From Phlebotomus papatasi (Eukaryota; Arthropoda; Insecta; Diptera; Psychodidae): a stretch of DNA of 64,000 bases. Each line of letters begins with the position of its first letter. Positions within the stretch are counted from its first letter, which is position 1. A program made the position numbers and the translations under genes. Of this stretch, positions 42,588 through 55,419 are shown in pieces. A model generated the notes under the pieces. That model did not search any database, was not told the origin of the DNA, and saw nothing but the letters and a program-made list of their open reading frames with translations. Where the stretch lies: the NCBI RefSeq assembly GCF_024763615.1, contig NC_077222.1, positions 62,744,001-62,808,000 of the forward strand, in the 5' to 3' direction.

Positions 42588-43534
42588 CTCTTTCCTGTCA
42601 CACTTTTATTCAGCAGATGAATTCATGTAAAATTGAGTTTTTCCTAATGCTTTATGATCAAATATAATAATTCAGAGAGGAAAAAAAATTCCATTGCGTG
42701 AAAACTCAGAAAAACCCCGGGTCATATATGACCCTATTGTCCTCAAGGGAAGTGTACATACCATTTTCAAAATCTATACCACGGGCTTTTTAAGAGTTTT
42801 TCTTGCTTGAAGTTATTAATTTGGCCAAAACCATGGCAAACTGGATTGTTTTGATGAACACTGTACTCTTGGTGTTCAAGGAATCTTCCTGATAATCCCT
42901 TGAACAGTCACTGTCACAATATTTTGAGTGTTATTTGGCAAAAATAAACTTATCAACATGTTTATTCACACACAATACAATTGCACAATATGAGACGCTT
43001 GCAGAATACTCTTAAAATATTGCAAAATATGTTATAATTCATCAGATATAAGATGAAATGTCCAGGAGCAAGATGTCCCACCTGCATTTCACAAAGAAAA
43101 ACAATGTCCCAACTACATTTCGCTATGGGTTTGAGACGAAAACACTGTTACCCTTGCCGACAATAGGGTCATATATGACCCGGAAAATTCTACACGCTTT
43201 TCTGAAAAATTGAGAATAGTTTATTATATCAAAATATGCAATATACAATCTTTTGATATTCTATTTTGTGTTTCTAAAGAACTTTTTGCTGAAAAAAATA
43301 AATTAATATAAAAAATTTTGAAAAAGAAAAGTCATTTCACAAAGTTAGAAATTAGTGATTTTTGATCTCAAATATTTTCTTTTCCTGAATATCTGGAGTC
43401 TTGAGAAAATGAGCCAAGAATCTTACATCCTTCTATTATGATGTTGTGCACAAACCGATAGATTTCAATTAATGTAAATAGTCAAAAAAATTGTTTTTCC
43501 CCGGGTCACACATGACCCTAATGACGCGAAAGAG
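42588..43534. mobile_element. TTAA-flanked element with CTCTTTC ends, inside the transposase fossil
   Basis: TTAA at 42584-42587 and 43535-43538. Ends CTCTTTCCTGTCAC and ATGACGCGAAAGAG. Internal near-palindromes GGGTCATATATGACCC occur twice and a variant once. There is no transposase. TTAA indicates a piggyBac-type target. Confidence 0.82.
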
Positions 43535-43692
43535 TTAAACCTTGGTCCAGAATATCAAGAATAAACTACAAAGCTCAGGCTGCTCCTCATCCTTGATCGA
43601 AAAACAGCGTCCAAGTGCTTAAAACCGCTAAAACGAGGTCAAGGAAACTCAACGATCACGTTGATGTGAAGAATTTCGGTCTGATGGGGTGT

Positions 43693-44103
43693 AGCAAGAA
43701 TTGACGGAAACACTAGACCTTTCTTGACTTTCGCAATTTTATTCTTTACGACGTATCGAGGATGAATGTCCTCTTCATCAGGTATCGAATTTTGTTGGGA
43801 AAATCACGTACAGGCGGGAAATGGTTACACTTTTTTGGACTTGGATCACAGATTGCACTTTACAGTTCACCATTCGACTGATCGACACAGAATCAGTGTC
43901 GAACACTGTGTCGATCAGTCGAATGTTGAACTTTAAAGTGCAATCTGTGATCCAAGTCCAAAAAAGTGTAACCATTTCCCGCCTGTACGTGATTTTCCCA
44001 ACAAAATTCGATACCTGATGAAGAGGACATTCATCCTCGATACGTCGTAAAGAATAAAATTGCGAAAGTCAAGAAAGGTCTAGTGTTTCCGTCAATTCTT
44101 GCT
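43693..44103. repeat. 411-bp near-perfect palindrome
   Basis: AGCAAGAATTGACGGAAACA at the left is matched by its complement at the right end. The two arms of about 195 bp pair almost fully around a centre near 43898. The mirrored open frames on the two strands (43778-43975 and 43821-44018) encode nearly the same 65 residues and are a consequence of the palindrome. It is inserted in the transposase fossil. Confidence 0.88.
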
Positions 44104-44179
44104 CAACGATCACCTTCTCATAAGATTCCAAGGCTGTGTATTTTGAAGGACGACGAAACCGTCGTCGTTAAAGATGATA

Positions 44180-44413
44180 CAGTAGGCTCTCTCTCAAATG
44201 GGCATTTGGGGCAAAATATCATCCGGTTTATCTATGGATTTGGGCGTAAAAGCCTTTGTAAATTCCACAAAAAGCGCTCAATTATAAAGAATCACGATAA
44301 AATAGGAAGAACTATATCAAATTTCAACAAATTAGCTTCATAATTAAACGTGAAAATTGTCAACAAAATTTGTTGCCCGATTGAAAAAGAGCCGATTGAG
44401 CGAGAGTCTACTG
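44180..44413. mobile_element. TA-flanked MITE (CAGTAG ends)
   Basis: CAGTAGGCTCTCTCTCAA and TTGAGCGAGAGTCTACTG with TA on both sides, inserted just after the DDET region of the transposase fossil. Confidence 0.82.
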
Positions 44414-45257
44414 TATCAACCAGCTTCCTATATAGGAGGATTCTGTAACAGTCTGACAATGTAACATGACAAACTTTCATGGTAGGATTTGGAAGCAGGG
44501 CAATCTTAAAAGCCGATGAGCATCGAATGACCATTATAAAGAGTTCTATGAAACTCTCAACCGAATTTTTGAATTAGTTTTCAAGAATTTACTCAATAAA
44601 AATGTTTAAATTAGTCATATGACTTTGTCATAATGCTGCAGAATTCCCCAGCTCATCAGCAGTTTTACTCGCCAAAGATACGTACGTTCAGGTAAGTCTT
44701 GGTAGAAAGAGTACAGCAAATTTCCGAAAAAGTACATGGTGTGGATGATCATGTTCTTGTGGGCGTTGTAGCACTGAATTCTTCTCAATGGGCAAGATGA
44801 ACAAGGTGATCCAGAAGCGACTTCTGCCTCTCTACCAATACCATGAGATCCCTCCACTCTTTTGTGCTGATCTGGCATCAACTACCCTGGAATGGTGCAG
44901 CAAGAACAATGTGCCATATGCGCCATATGTGAGATATGAGAAAGATGTTTCATTCTCGCCCTGCACCCCGAAGGTTCGCTATATTGAGAAATCGTCAGTT
45001 GCGTCTACTTCTGTCGTATCTGCGTTTGTTTTGTATCTGCATTCGGTGCAAGCTACAATACAGACGTTCCCTCTTGCATGAAATGCTGACACAAAAGAAA
45101 TTTTGAAGACCGATCTAAGAAAAAAGGCTCAGCCCGGTGAAAACTTGCCAGATTTCAAGAAGAAATGGATGGATGAGGTCTATCCACGAACGCGGATCTT
45201 CTCCTCATTTTCCAGCCTGTGCTGGACATGGACACACTTACGGCACTTTTAGAGGAA

Positions 45258-45300
45258 ACTGGGGCAATACTAAACACGAGGTAGTTGTAAACACTTTTTA
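45258..45300. repeat. One end of a GGGGAAACTGGGGC-type MITE
   Basis: AGGAAACTGGGGCAATAC and a following AAACACGAGG block match the ends of the MITEs at 54977 and 59542. The other end is not seen. Confidence 0.5.
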
Positions 45301-45399
45301 TTATTATTACAATACTTGAATATATCAATCACTTCTTCAGTGGAAAAGGATCCCTATAGTCTCTATCGTCTATGAATTCATATAGTTAGGTCTTGTCAT

Positions 45400-45540
45400 C
45401 TCAAACTTTTAAGGACGATTGGGTCACCGGTGACCCAAAAATGAAATTTTTCCAATGTCCTTCTAAAGTTCGATTTTGCTCTTAAAAGTCAGTTTTTCTG
45501 ACCCCTAATTTCTGACACTCTCGACCTTAAAGGGTTAAGT
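45400..45540. mobile_element. TTAA-type MITE (CCTTTAAGGAC ends), copy 2
   Basis: CTTTTAAGGACGATTGGGTC at the left with CACCGGTG inside, and TCGACCTTAAAGGGTTAA at the right. About 140 bp. Confidence 0.7.
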
Positions 45541-45902
45541 CTCATATATAATTTTTAAAAATCGCAGTATTTACAAGTACATCAGGTTTAATACTACCCT
45601 GGTTCTCTTTGCGATTTGAGAAATATTTTGAGAAATAAGAGAAAAATTGAAACATTCAAAGGCTGCCGCATTCAAAGGCAGACCACTTTCCCCTTCTTTA
45701 CTTCTTTACTCTCCCACTTACTTCTCCGACATCTTTACTTTTAGAAAATATAGTCTCTAAAAAAACATAATTTCGTTTATAATTATTGAAGTGCTGAAAC
45801 GTCCGCAAGAGTCTAAAAGTACGAGTGCAACAACTAATTCAGCACTTCATACGTATCTTCACTTTTTATTAAGCTTGAATCTCACTATGGTTTCAAAATC
45901 CT

Positions 45903-46037
45903 TTAACTCTTTAAGGACGAAAGGGTGAAAAAATGTGGGTCGGAAAAAATATTTTTTTTCTGACTTTAGTGCAAGATACAACTTTAGACGGCCGTAGGAA
46001 AAATTTCATTTTTGGGTCACCGGTCCTTAAAGGGTTA
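45903..46037. mobile_element. TTAA-type MITE, copy 3
   Basis: Left TTAACTCTTTAAGGACGAAA, right CACCGGTCCTTAAAGGGTTAA. TTAA on both sides. About 135 bp. Confidence 0.75.
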
Positions 46038-46039
46038 AA

Positions 46040-49000
46040 ATTAGAAGGAACGGTTTTGAATGATTAACTAATCAATTTTTGCAACAAGTTTAGCTTTTTT
46101 CTGGATCTTTTTGCTATTTTTATATCAGATCAATTTCTCATAACCTGTCAACAATCGATCCAGAAAAGGTTCTGCAGCGCAACATAAGGGAAGTGTACCG
46201 CGGATCGGAATGTTAAGAGACATGCTCCATATTTAGCTGAAAATATGTGACCCAAAATACTATTTGGTAGTTAACGATAAATTAGAAAAAATATGTATTA
46301 AATTTATTCAAAGTCAACTGCAATAGCTATGTCATTATTTGCGAGCCATTACATGAATTTGAAATTCCTGTAAAAATTAAAGAAAATTATTATTTAAATT
46401 AGTATTTCCTTGGAAAATTACAAAACAATTAAGCTATATTAAATTTGAGTGTATTTACTACATTTACTGTCATAATCGAACTTAAAAATTTCAACAAAAT
46501 TTCAGTTTGCTGCCCGAATTAAAAATCTTAACTAAAAGTAACGTAGTCTGAAAAATACGTAATTAGACAAAGAAAACTTTATATTTGAGCACTCCCACTT
46601 CCAAAGACTTCCAAGCACTTATTTTTCACAAGTACACCACTTCCGACTATAAGATCTTCCCTTTGAACAAATCAAAAACTTACTAAATTCGATATACATC
46701 TGATTAGCTTTATTGTATTTAATTCCAAAACGGTTTTGAATTGGGACCAGTAACCTTATTCCTGTGCTTATAAAATAATTTAACGAAAAACATCAAATTT
46801 GGAATGCCGAATGATCCAATTTAATGATTATAAACAACTCTTTGTAAATTTAAAAAAAAATCATTTTTTATAATCTTTAAAGTACTCTAGAATTGCTAAA
46901 TTACTACATTATCAAAGTTCGAGAATATCCAAATCAGTTTGTCTGGAATTCTGTGTAATAAGGAATTTTAGAAATCTTGCTTGCGGGAAAGCTTATGGGG
47001 ATTTACGTCTGTATTATTGTTACAATAATCGGCGACTCAATCCTCTTAAATAGGTTAAATGGATTAAATGATATCCTGACTTTAAGCTATGTATTTGAGT
47101 TCGCTGCAAAATCAATTACACCCTAGGGATATTAGGTATACTTTAGGGAACTCAAACCAGTTTAGCCGGAGAATCTGAGGAATCAAAGATTTTTTCAGGA
47201 ACACCTTTGGTTAGATACAGGAGATACTCTTTGTTACCTGTTCCAAACGTGCAGAAAGTGAATTAGAAGAAACCTGGAATAGAAAGCATAATGCTAAATT
47301 TTCAACTTTTTTTGTCTGCAATTTTTCGCTTAGCCAATTTCTTTTGTAGGTTAGTAATTTATTCATCCACCTAAAGTCTTATTGACCTACTAAAAAAAAA
47401 TGAAAATGAAAAAATGAAATGAATTTATAAAAGAAAATTTTTGAATTTTTTAAAGTTTTACTTGCTGCATTAAAGTATAATTCGTCGTATATTTAATCTT
47501 TGTAAATAAAATTAAAAAAAAAAGCTTGTTTATAACCGTTCTACTGAATCGATCAACATGATTTGAGATATTTTGTGTTTCCATAATTTATGATACTGCC
47601 TATAAATTCAGTGGGAAAGGTATGGATGAGATGCATTAAAAAAAAAGTGTAAGCAAAATTCTTTTGACAAGACTCACGTGCCATTTATACGGGTATGGAA
47701 TATATGAAATATTATATACAATAATTTTTACGATATCAGAATTTATTTATTTTATATACATTACACATAGTAATTAATTTAATGCTTCAGTGTCTCTTTT
47801 TATTGGAAAAATTCCACTTTTTTTCAATACTATATGTTTTCTTTTATTCACTGGTTTTGCTCACTTTAACTCTCTCTCTCTTAAGTTTCAAAAATTAAAA
47901 TTTTTTCAGCCAATTCTTACATTATTAATATTGTGACTTTCGAAGAGTTTGAAGTTTTTTTTCCTTCTAATCTCACGTTAGATTAACAAATAATTTCCGC
48001 AATAATCAAGTTATTGCTTCTAAAATTTTTCTTTTTTTTCATTTAGCTATGAAAAGCTTCAAATACTTCGTTTGTTGGAAATATAAAGGAAGATCGCTCA
48101 AATGAAGATTCACTTTCAAAGACAAAAATTCACTATTTTAATATCTTTAACTGCATATTTATGTACATTTCTTTTTTTGGTTTGAAAACTTTCCATCGTG
48201 TTCTCTCGATTTCTTTCATGCTTGAAGATTCTATTTACAAAATTAGTTGTTAATTCAGTAAACTATTGAATTTTTTTATGGTAGGTTTTGGTTCTTCGTT
48301 TTCAGAGTTATCAAGAAATTAAAAGAGCAAGAAAAATTGAGTTTTTAAATTTGCTCAAGTGGGAAATTATTTCATTCTTCTCATACTTCGATTTTCCTTT
48401 CTACTAATTGTTTGTATATAATAATATTTTCACTATCTTGTATGATTTTGCTGAAGAATTCTCTTGGTTTTGAAAATGAGATTAATTTTAATGAGAATTT
48501 GCGTGGAAATTTACAAAAAATGTTTTTTTTTCTGTCACAGCACAAAACAATTATAGAGTTGGAAGAGTGATGATATACTATGATAAGAGGAATGATTTTT
48601 AAAGAACAAAAAAAGATTTTTGTTCATTTAATGTGCCTATCGTAAAAAATATTTTATTTTTCGATATAGGATTTACATAAGTTAAAATTTTGAATGCCAC
48701 TCAACAGAGAATTCAGGAAAACTTTATTTAGAGATCGGGCAACTCTCTTAAAAACTGATGAAAAAATCTTTAGTACTTTCATAATTACTCAATTTTTACA
48801 CAAAAAATTGTATCATTTTATTTAAATTTTGGACGGTTCATTTTAAGTGAAACAATAAAATTATTGAAATACGAGACAAGATAATCAGTATATTATTCAT
48901 AGTTTTATCTTTATTAAATTTGTTTTCTTTCATTTTTTGTCTAAATCAGAAAAAAATGCTTAGTCTCTTATTTGAAGAGAAAATGTTTGAAAAATGCTTA

Positions 49001-49789
49001 TAATAATTTCCTAACTTGTAAATTTTCTTGTATTTCACATATAAAAAAATAAAAATTAAAAATTTTTAAAATGTTTATTTATCTTCAATAAAAACATATA
49101 TTTAAGCTCTTTGCATGGATACGTAAGAATGAGAAATTTGATATTAGTTTCTGCGGAATTTCGATTCGATATTAGAATTAAAAAAAAATTGTATAAATTT
49201 ATTTAAATTGGTACTACAAATTACAAAAATGAAACGATTCTAATTTACTTCCTGTTAATAATTCTCAGCGATTAAAAATAATTTATTCGATTTTATAAAG
49301 GAAATTCACTCACGACTTTTGTCATAAAATAAAAATCAACCTTTAAAAGCCGATAAAAGATTTATCTAAAGATTTATTTTACTCCAGTATCACACTTACA
49401 GACTAAAATTTTATTGTGATTCTCATTAATTTTCGCTAATGTTTGATCCTTCTTTTATAAAATAACTTAATCGATTTTCGATTATTTGATCTTGACCCAA
49501 TTTTATTTGATTACATTTTAACCTCGGAAAGTTTAAGGTCGAAGCAGAGTTAATAGAACATTTTTTATGTATTTAGAAGCAACAAGGGAGATATTTATTT
49601 TCTGAAAAAGTTAATTTCCAATGAGACCTAATAAACATGAAATAGAGGCCGGAAGTATGTAATGTAATGTACTGCTAAGGCATTGAATTCACATTTTCAT
49701 TATGACTGACAAGAAGTCAAACAACTGGAGGAAAAATCTATTATTTGAAAATTAAAGAAATTTCCTTGTTTAGAAGGATTTATGCTTAA
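46040..49789. other. AT-rich stretch, no gene recognised
   Basis: 3.7 kb of very AT-rich DNA with no open frame of note, no tRNA and no clear inverted-end element, apart from a one-ended relative of the 30744 MITE at 49385-49460. Confidence 0.45.
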
Positions 49790-50482
49790 GGGGAAAGTTA
49801 CAATGCCAAACTTCATAATGATTAAATGTGACTCCGCAATGTATTTTAACCCTTTAACAAGGAGACACTTTTTACGGACCGAATATCAACTATAAAAATT
49901 TAACCGATAAACAAAATCAATAAAACGTCTTACATCAAACCTTGGAAAATCCAACAGAGCCTGAATTGGTGCATTTTTTACCTCTATGAGCGATAAGGAT
50001 GAAAATAGTCCAAAACTTTAAGTAATTTTTCTGACAAAACCAATGAATAATAATTTTCAGTCTAATGAAAAATATTACCTATGAGTAATTTAGTTTTTAT
50101 TCCCAAAAGGGTTTTACATAAAAAAATTAGAAGTATAAAAAATAATTAAAATTATTTTTCAATATAAGAATTTAAAAATTCGCTATTTTGAAGCTTAAAT
50201 ATTTACTATATAGCAAATAGCTGGAAATCGGCAAAAAATATCCTAGATTCGTTCAACCTTCTACTTTGCAATTACGTACAAATATAAGAAAAAAATAATT
50301 CTAGGTAGTCAGGAAAAATTATTTTCTTTATGGGACACCGGTGTTCCAATCGTCCTTAAAGGGTTAAAAACTGGACAATTTCCCCTAGTATATATAAATG
50401 GGTGCGATGAATCACATTTATTCTGTAATCTAGGAAAATTTAGTCATTACGAAGCTTCGGATCGAACATGGGGACTTTACCC
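49790..50482. mobile_element. GGGGAAAGT-ended element with a nested TTAA MITE
   Basis: GGGGAAAGTTACAATGCC at the left and GGGGACTTTACCC at the right. Inner blocks AATGTGACTCCGCA and its relative face each other. It is split by the TTAA-type MITE at 49850-50363. The right side is followed by TA. Confidence 0.6.
49850..50363. mobile_element. TTAA-type MITE, copy 4
   Basis: TTAA at 49846-49849 and 50364-50367. The left end is CCCTTTAACAAGGAGACAC and the right end is TCGTCCTTAAAGGG with ACACCGGTG just inside. It is an inverted relative of the copy at 34184. Confidence 0.8.
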
Positions 50483-50920
50483 TACTTGGAGCCCCGGATA
50501 AACACTCAAAGTTATCCTCTATAATATACGTATAGTTCGTTTAACAGTAAAGGATCTCCCTAAAATCATGAATTTAAAATCCATTGCATTATTCTTTTTT
50601 TATTTAATCCTATATTGCCAAATTGTATGGCCTTTATACTATCGAGGATCAGTCTAAGTCTATGTGGGCCTTCAAACTTTCCCGCTTTTTCATATGAATG
50701 GCAACTAAAAATTTTATAGATTAGATATTGTAAAAATTTTTTCCTATTTTTTAATTAATAATACATTGCACAGTTTTAATGATTTTTTTTAGAATTTTTG
50801 AAAAACTAAAGTTGACGTAGTTTTCTTAGTATATGAAAATTGCTTAACTTTAAGATAATAATGTTTTGCCAAGAAGGGGGGAATAACTTATGAGTTTGGA
50901 ATATCAACGATATCAACATA

Positions 50921-51128
50921 GGGGGAGGTGGGGCTACTTTGAACTGTGGGGCTACATTGTTATACAATTTTTCGCATATTTTTAATGGAAATTGGGTTTC
51001 AATATAATGTAATTCGAATAGACAAAATAATTGTGGATCTAAATAAAATAGTTGTCAGGACCAGCTTCATTTGGAAATAGGCGGAAAAACAATTTAACCC
51101 CATAGGTCAAAGTAGCCCCACCTCCCCC
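50921..51128. mobile_element. TA-flanked MITE, GGGGGAGGTGGGGC ends
   Basis: GGGGGAGGTGGGGCTACTTT at the left, AAGTAGCCCCACCTCCCCC at the right, TA on both sides. The TGGGGCTAC motif occurs twice in the left end. Close relative at 59966-60181. Confidence 0.88.
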
Positions 51129-51273
51129 TACGCAAATATATAATGAGTATTTTGAAACTATTGGAATATTTCGTTCTTTGTATAAAAAATGATTAATTTA
51201 GGTATATTGAATGTTGAAGTTTTAGTTTTGATTTTGGTTAGTCATACAAAATGTTAAAATAACATTCCAGTTA

Positions 51274-52256
51274 GGGGAAGTTTGGCATGCTTCGCACGCG
51301 CGAGCCCTTGAACAATCCGAATTTTCTCCTTATTAGGAAAGAGATGAATCCTAATTTCTTAGCCATAATATAGGTAATTATAAAACTCATCTTTAGAACA
51401 AAAATAGGCAGTCTAACCCTTCTTTCCTAGGGTCTAGGATCATAAATAGAAAATTGGCCCAAAATTGGTATTTTTGATGGCACACATTTCGTGTGATTTC
51501 TTACAGTTAAGTTCATTTTCAGAAAAAAACACTTACACCAATGGATGAAGGGTTAATGTGGGTTGATATACGTAATAATGTTCTGCATCGGAGGAAGTTT
51601 TTTCCGTACCGGCGAAAAACTTGCAAATACTGCACTGCGTAATGGTTCAACCGCTGAAAATCTTTTGGTTCGGCAACCCATTAGACAACTCCAGCAGCTT
51701 GAAAATCAGAACCTAACCTCAATGAGGAAAACAAAGGGAAGAAGAGATGAAGAAAGGGTTCAGAGAGACCAAGAAAATTGAGCTGATAAATTTTTTATAA
51801 GTATTGTCGCATTTGAAATCCTCACATTTTAGTCAATTTGTCGACATTCAAATGCAAGAAAAACAGTGCTTCAGATAAATGACAAAAAAATGTTTTAGGG
51901 GCAATTTTTTAGTGAAATGATGGTTTTCACGGATTCATGGCTCTTTAATCTAGCAATCAGTAAATAATATTTAATTGGGAGAAAGAGCTATTCCAGGAAA
52001 AATGCAATGACGAACCTATACCACCTATAGGTTGAACCTTGGCTCCACAGGCAAGGTTCGCACAAATAGTCATACTTTTTCATTTTCCTGTCCAGGAAAA
52101 ATCAGAGATTTTATGGTAATGAATCAGGCACATATAGAAACCCAAAAGACCAGAGATTTTTTGGTGTAGGGTAATCTACTGTCCTTTTCACAGTTTAGTC
52201 AGAAAAAATTTAAAAATGGACTTCGAGAAAACATGCGAACCATGCCTAACTTCCCC
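51274..52256. mobile_element. TA-flanked element, GGGGAAGTTTGGCATG ends
   Basis: GGGGAAGTTTGGCATGCTTC at the left and CATGCCTAACTTCCCC at the right, TA on both sides. 983 bp. The flanking sequence on both sides looks like a decayed MITE A. A 72-residue frame at 51563-51781 has no recognised similarity. Confidence 0.75.
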
Positions 52257-53544
52257 TATATTCATTCTACCCTCACGATAATGCTTTGAAATCGGTGTAA
52301 ATATTACTATTGCAATACTAAATAAATAAATAATAAATACTAAATAAATTAAATATTGTAATACTATAATCTTAATTCTATAAATATTTAATTTTTTGTA
52401 CAAAAAAGATAATTTTACTATTTTATTCCTTTTACAGATATTTCTTGACTGTTCCTTTAGGTCTGTAAAAAGTTACCTTTTATCAATTCTTAGGATCCTT
52501 ATGATCAAAGGAACACCTGTTCGACAGAAAACACCCATTGATAAATTAGTCAAAATATTGCAATTTAATTTTTGTATTAATAAAATGCAAGTATTATGAC
52601 CTTTTTCATTAATCTTTCCTAAGTTGAAATTTCGTATCCCAAATCGTGCAAATTAGGGTGCCAATAGGTCACAAAACGATTTCTTAAAGTGCCTATAGGG
52701 CCTATAGGTTTTTCCTCGACCCTAATTTAGAAGCTCGGTATGATTTCATGAAATCAAAATTCGCTTCCCTTTTTTTCTCAAAAGATTTGCATAAGTCTAT
52801 CTCACTCTTTCGGTCTCAAAATTTAACTGGGCTAAATTTAATTTGGTGTGATGTTTAAAAGAATAAGAAGAGTGTGAAAGAGTAGAATAGACATAATGCT
52901 AAGCAAAAAGAAAGAAGGGATGCAAATTTTGATTTAATGAAATCTTCCTGATCTAAAAGATGTGCCGAAGCTATTAGAAATAATGAAATCATAAGTTAAA
53001 TTTTGATAAAGAGAAATAAAAGTGTATTTTTTTCCATACAATCATATTAAACGTTATTTGTATAAATTAGACTAATTTTTGTTTTTTTTACTGGGCAAAT
53101 TTAATTATTACTTAACCAAAATATAATTTAATTAGTATTTCAGGAATATTTATAAATCAAAAATACTTTTTTATGATTCCGGAATTCCTTTTGGATCAAG
53201 AAAATTTCATGAAATCTAAATTCGCACCCTGTCTTATTCCTACTATTTCGCATTCAAAATTGAAGTGAAATAAATTGATTTTGTTGTGATATTCAAAAGA
53301 AGAAGAAGGGTAAGAAAGAGTATGGTAGACGTATGCCAAACATTTGAGAAAGAAAAGGATGTGAATTTTGATTTCATTAAATTTGCCAGATCTAAAAGTT
53401 GTGCCACAAACTTTTCAGATAAAATTGAATAACATACTGACCATTTGTCTCTTATCATTTTTGCTCGCATATTAGTTATTTAGACTAAAAATATTAGAAT
53501 TGTAAAATAAAATAATGTTAATTGTTATATGTCTGTTGTTTCAG

Positions 53545-53679
53545 AAAATTCACCAATCATCCCTCTATCGCTATCCCCTTCCAACTCATTACCATGCAAA
53601 TATTCCAGTACGAGAGAAAATTAATTTCGTTGTACGTTCTTGGGTTGTAACTCAAATACAATGGGAGATTTCCAAATAA
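53545..53679 (+). other. Possible terminal coding exon
   Basis: A TGTTGTTTCAG acceptor is followed by 44 open codons ending at TAA 53677-53679, which overlaps an AATAAA (53675-53680). The reading has mixed composition (SSLYRYPLPTHYHANIPVRE, NFVVRSWVV) and is less AT-rich than its surroundings. No family is recognised and no upstream exon was found, so this may be chance. Confidence 0.25.
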
Positions 53680-54150
53680 AAAGAATTCAATTACCAAGTT
53701 TTCTTTTTTTTTTTTTGGAGTCAAAGAAGATACATGCTATATACGTGATGAATGCCGACCACTTTGCCATTTTAATTTCATCTCACAATAAGATATAGCG
53801 CTTTTTCTCTTTTTTTTTCATTTGTAAAATTTTGGACAAAATGCAAAATATTGTAATTTGTTATTTAGATTTTTTTTTGTTTTCTTAAATTCGTATGTCC
53901 ATGTTTTAATATTATTATTGATTTTATATACAAGTATTTAGCATTTTCTTTATTTCATGACCATTCTTCTACAACAAACAAAATCTTTAAAGGTAGATTT
54001 TATTCTGAGTATTGTAAAATTTTGTATTATGTTTTTTTGCGAAAACAAAAAGATTTTATTGGATTTTGGATTAAATGAAGAGTCATGAAAAGAAGAATAC
54101 TTTCTCGTAAATTAAGTTAATAATTATTCAGATGTTGGTGAATTTTGATT

Positions 54151-54279
54151 ATGTCTGATATTGCAGCATCGGAGCCGAAAGATTTGGATGATGAGAGCTG
54201 TTCATTCGTAGAGCTGATAAACTTTTATTGTACCATTCGTCTTCAGCAGACATTCCTGAAAAGAAAACAAGTGTTTTAA
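54151..54279 (+). other. Possible small ORF or exon
   Basis: An ATG-initiated frame of 42 residues starting MSDIAASEPKDLDDESCSFV and ending TAA, with AATAAA about 70 bases downstream (near 54352). Acidic N-terminus, basic end. It is more codon-like than the sequence around it. No family recognised. Confidence 0.25.
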
Positions 54280-54976
54280 AATTTTAGTGGAAATTTCAAA
54301 TTTGCTTGAACACTGACAATAATGAAAACTATAACTTTGATGAGGATATTCAATAAAAGTAAAGAGTAGAACATCCTTTCTCCCTTTTTTGTCTGCCAAT
54401 GGACTACATTACATAAAACAAGCCAAAAAGGTTAGTGTAAAAGTTAAATGAATTGTTACAAAGTGGAAAAAGGTCATTTATTGGTAGTTTAATTTGAAAA
54501 CTATCCCGTGATAGAGCAAGTTATTTTATAAGTATCGCATGAAAATCTCATTAAAATCTACCCTTAAAGCCAAACAGGGGTGGTTTGTTTCGACGTTCAC
54601 ACCCTATAGAGGCGTGGTTACTGGAGAGAAAATGCAGGAAAATTAGCAATATTTAGTATTTTTCTCTTTCTTCGATGTCATGAAAATAAATCTCTAAAAG
54701 AAAATATGCAGAATTTATTGATAAAATCCCACCAAACTCAATGCTACACGTATATCTAACGTATATCGTTCTCGGGGAGACTTTTCAAGGCGACGAAGGA
54801 TGAGATATTATGTATTAAGGACAAAATTGGGGAAATATGATATTTTCGTCTTAGACACGATGCAATATTTGCCAAAGCACGTCTTAGAAAATTGTCATTT
54901 CCGGAGGGGGCAATATTCAAGAAAATATACATCTTCTCCAAATATTCTCCAAAATAACACATCAAATTGCTATGTA

Positions 54977-55188
54977 GGGGAAACTGGGGCACCACCAAAC
55001 ACGGGGTACCACCAAACACTGCGATTTTTTAATCGGATATTCGACTTCAAAGGATAAGATCTATAGGAATTTATAGGTACTATAGGGATGCTTGTCCACT
55101 GATGGAATGGTCGAGATAGTCCAACTAGTTTAGAAATAAAAAATAGTGTTTGGTGGTACCCCGTGTTTAGTGGTGCCCCAGTTTCCCC
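54977..55188. mobile_element. TA-flanked MITE, GGGGAAACTGGGGC ends, copy 1
   Basis: The left end contains GGGGCACCACCAAACAC followed directly by GGGGTACCACCAAACAC; the right end is the inverted counterpart. TA on both sides. 212 bp. Confidence 0.9.
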
Positions 55189-55419
55189 TATATATGCACT
55201 TGCAAAATATAATTCAAGAAAATAATATCAATATTTTCTTATGCCTTTCAAAAAAAGCCAAGATCTTCTCTGAATCCTTCCCATTATTCGTTTTTGTTCG
55301 TCTCTTTATAACTGATTTCAGTCTTTCCATAAAAAATGTTATAATTTTTTTTAAATATATTAGGTGAAATAAAATAATTTCAATCAATTTCAATATGCAG
55401 TTAAATTTTTAGGAGCGTA

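Larger units (their letters stand above)
42470..45180 (+). pseudogene. mariner/Tc1-type transposase fossil broken by insertions
   Basis: Pieces of a transposase occur in order on the plus strand. A helix-turn-helix region is at about 42500-42583 (EVFEKQPNHSMRNVAKKLGI). A linker is at about 43539-43680 (VQNIKNK, then KTAKTRSRKLNDHVDV). The first catalytic region, with DDET, is at about 44130-44178, and a C-terminal part at about 44788-45000 (QKRLLPLYQYHEIPPLFCAD, LEWCSKNNV). Stops and frameshifts separate them. Three unrelated elements are inserted at 42588-43534, 43693-44103 and 44180-44413. It is clearly inactive. Confidence 0.75.

Noticed and set aside
43778..44018. Pair of nearly identical 65-residue frames on opposite strands
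   Set aside because: A necessary consequence of the 411-bp palindrome, with no independent evidence of coding.
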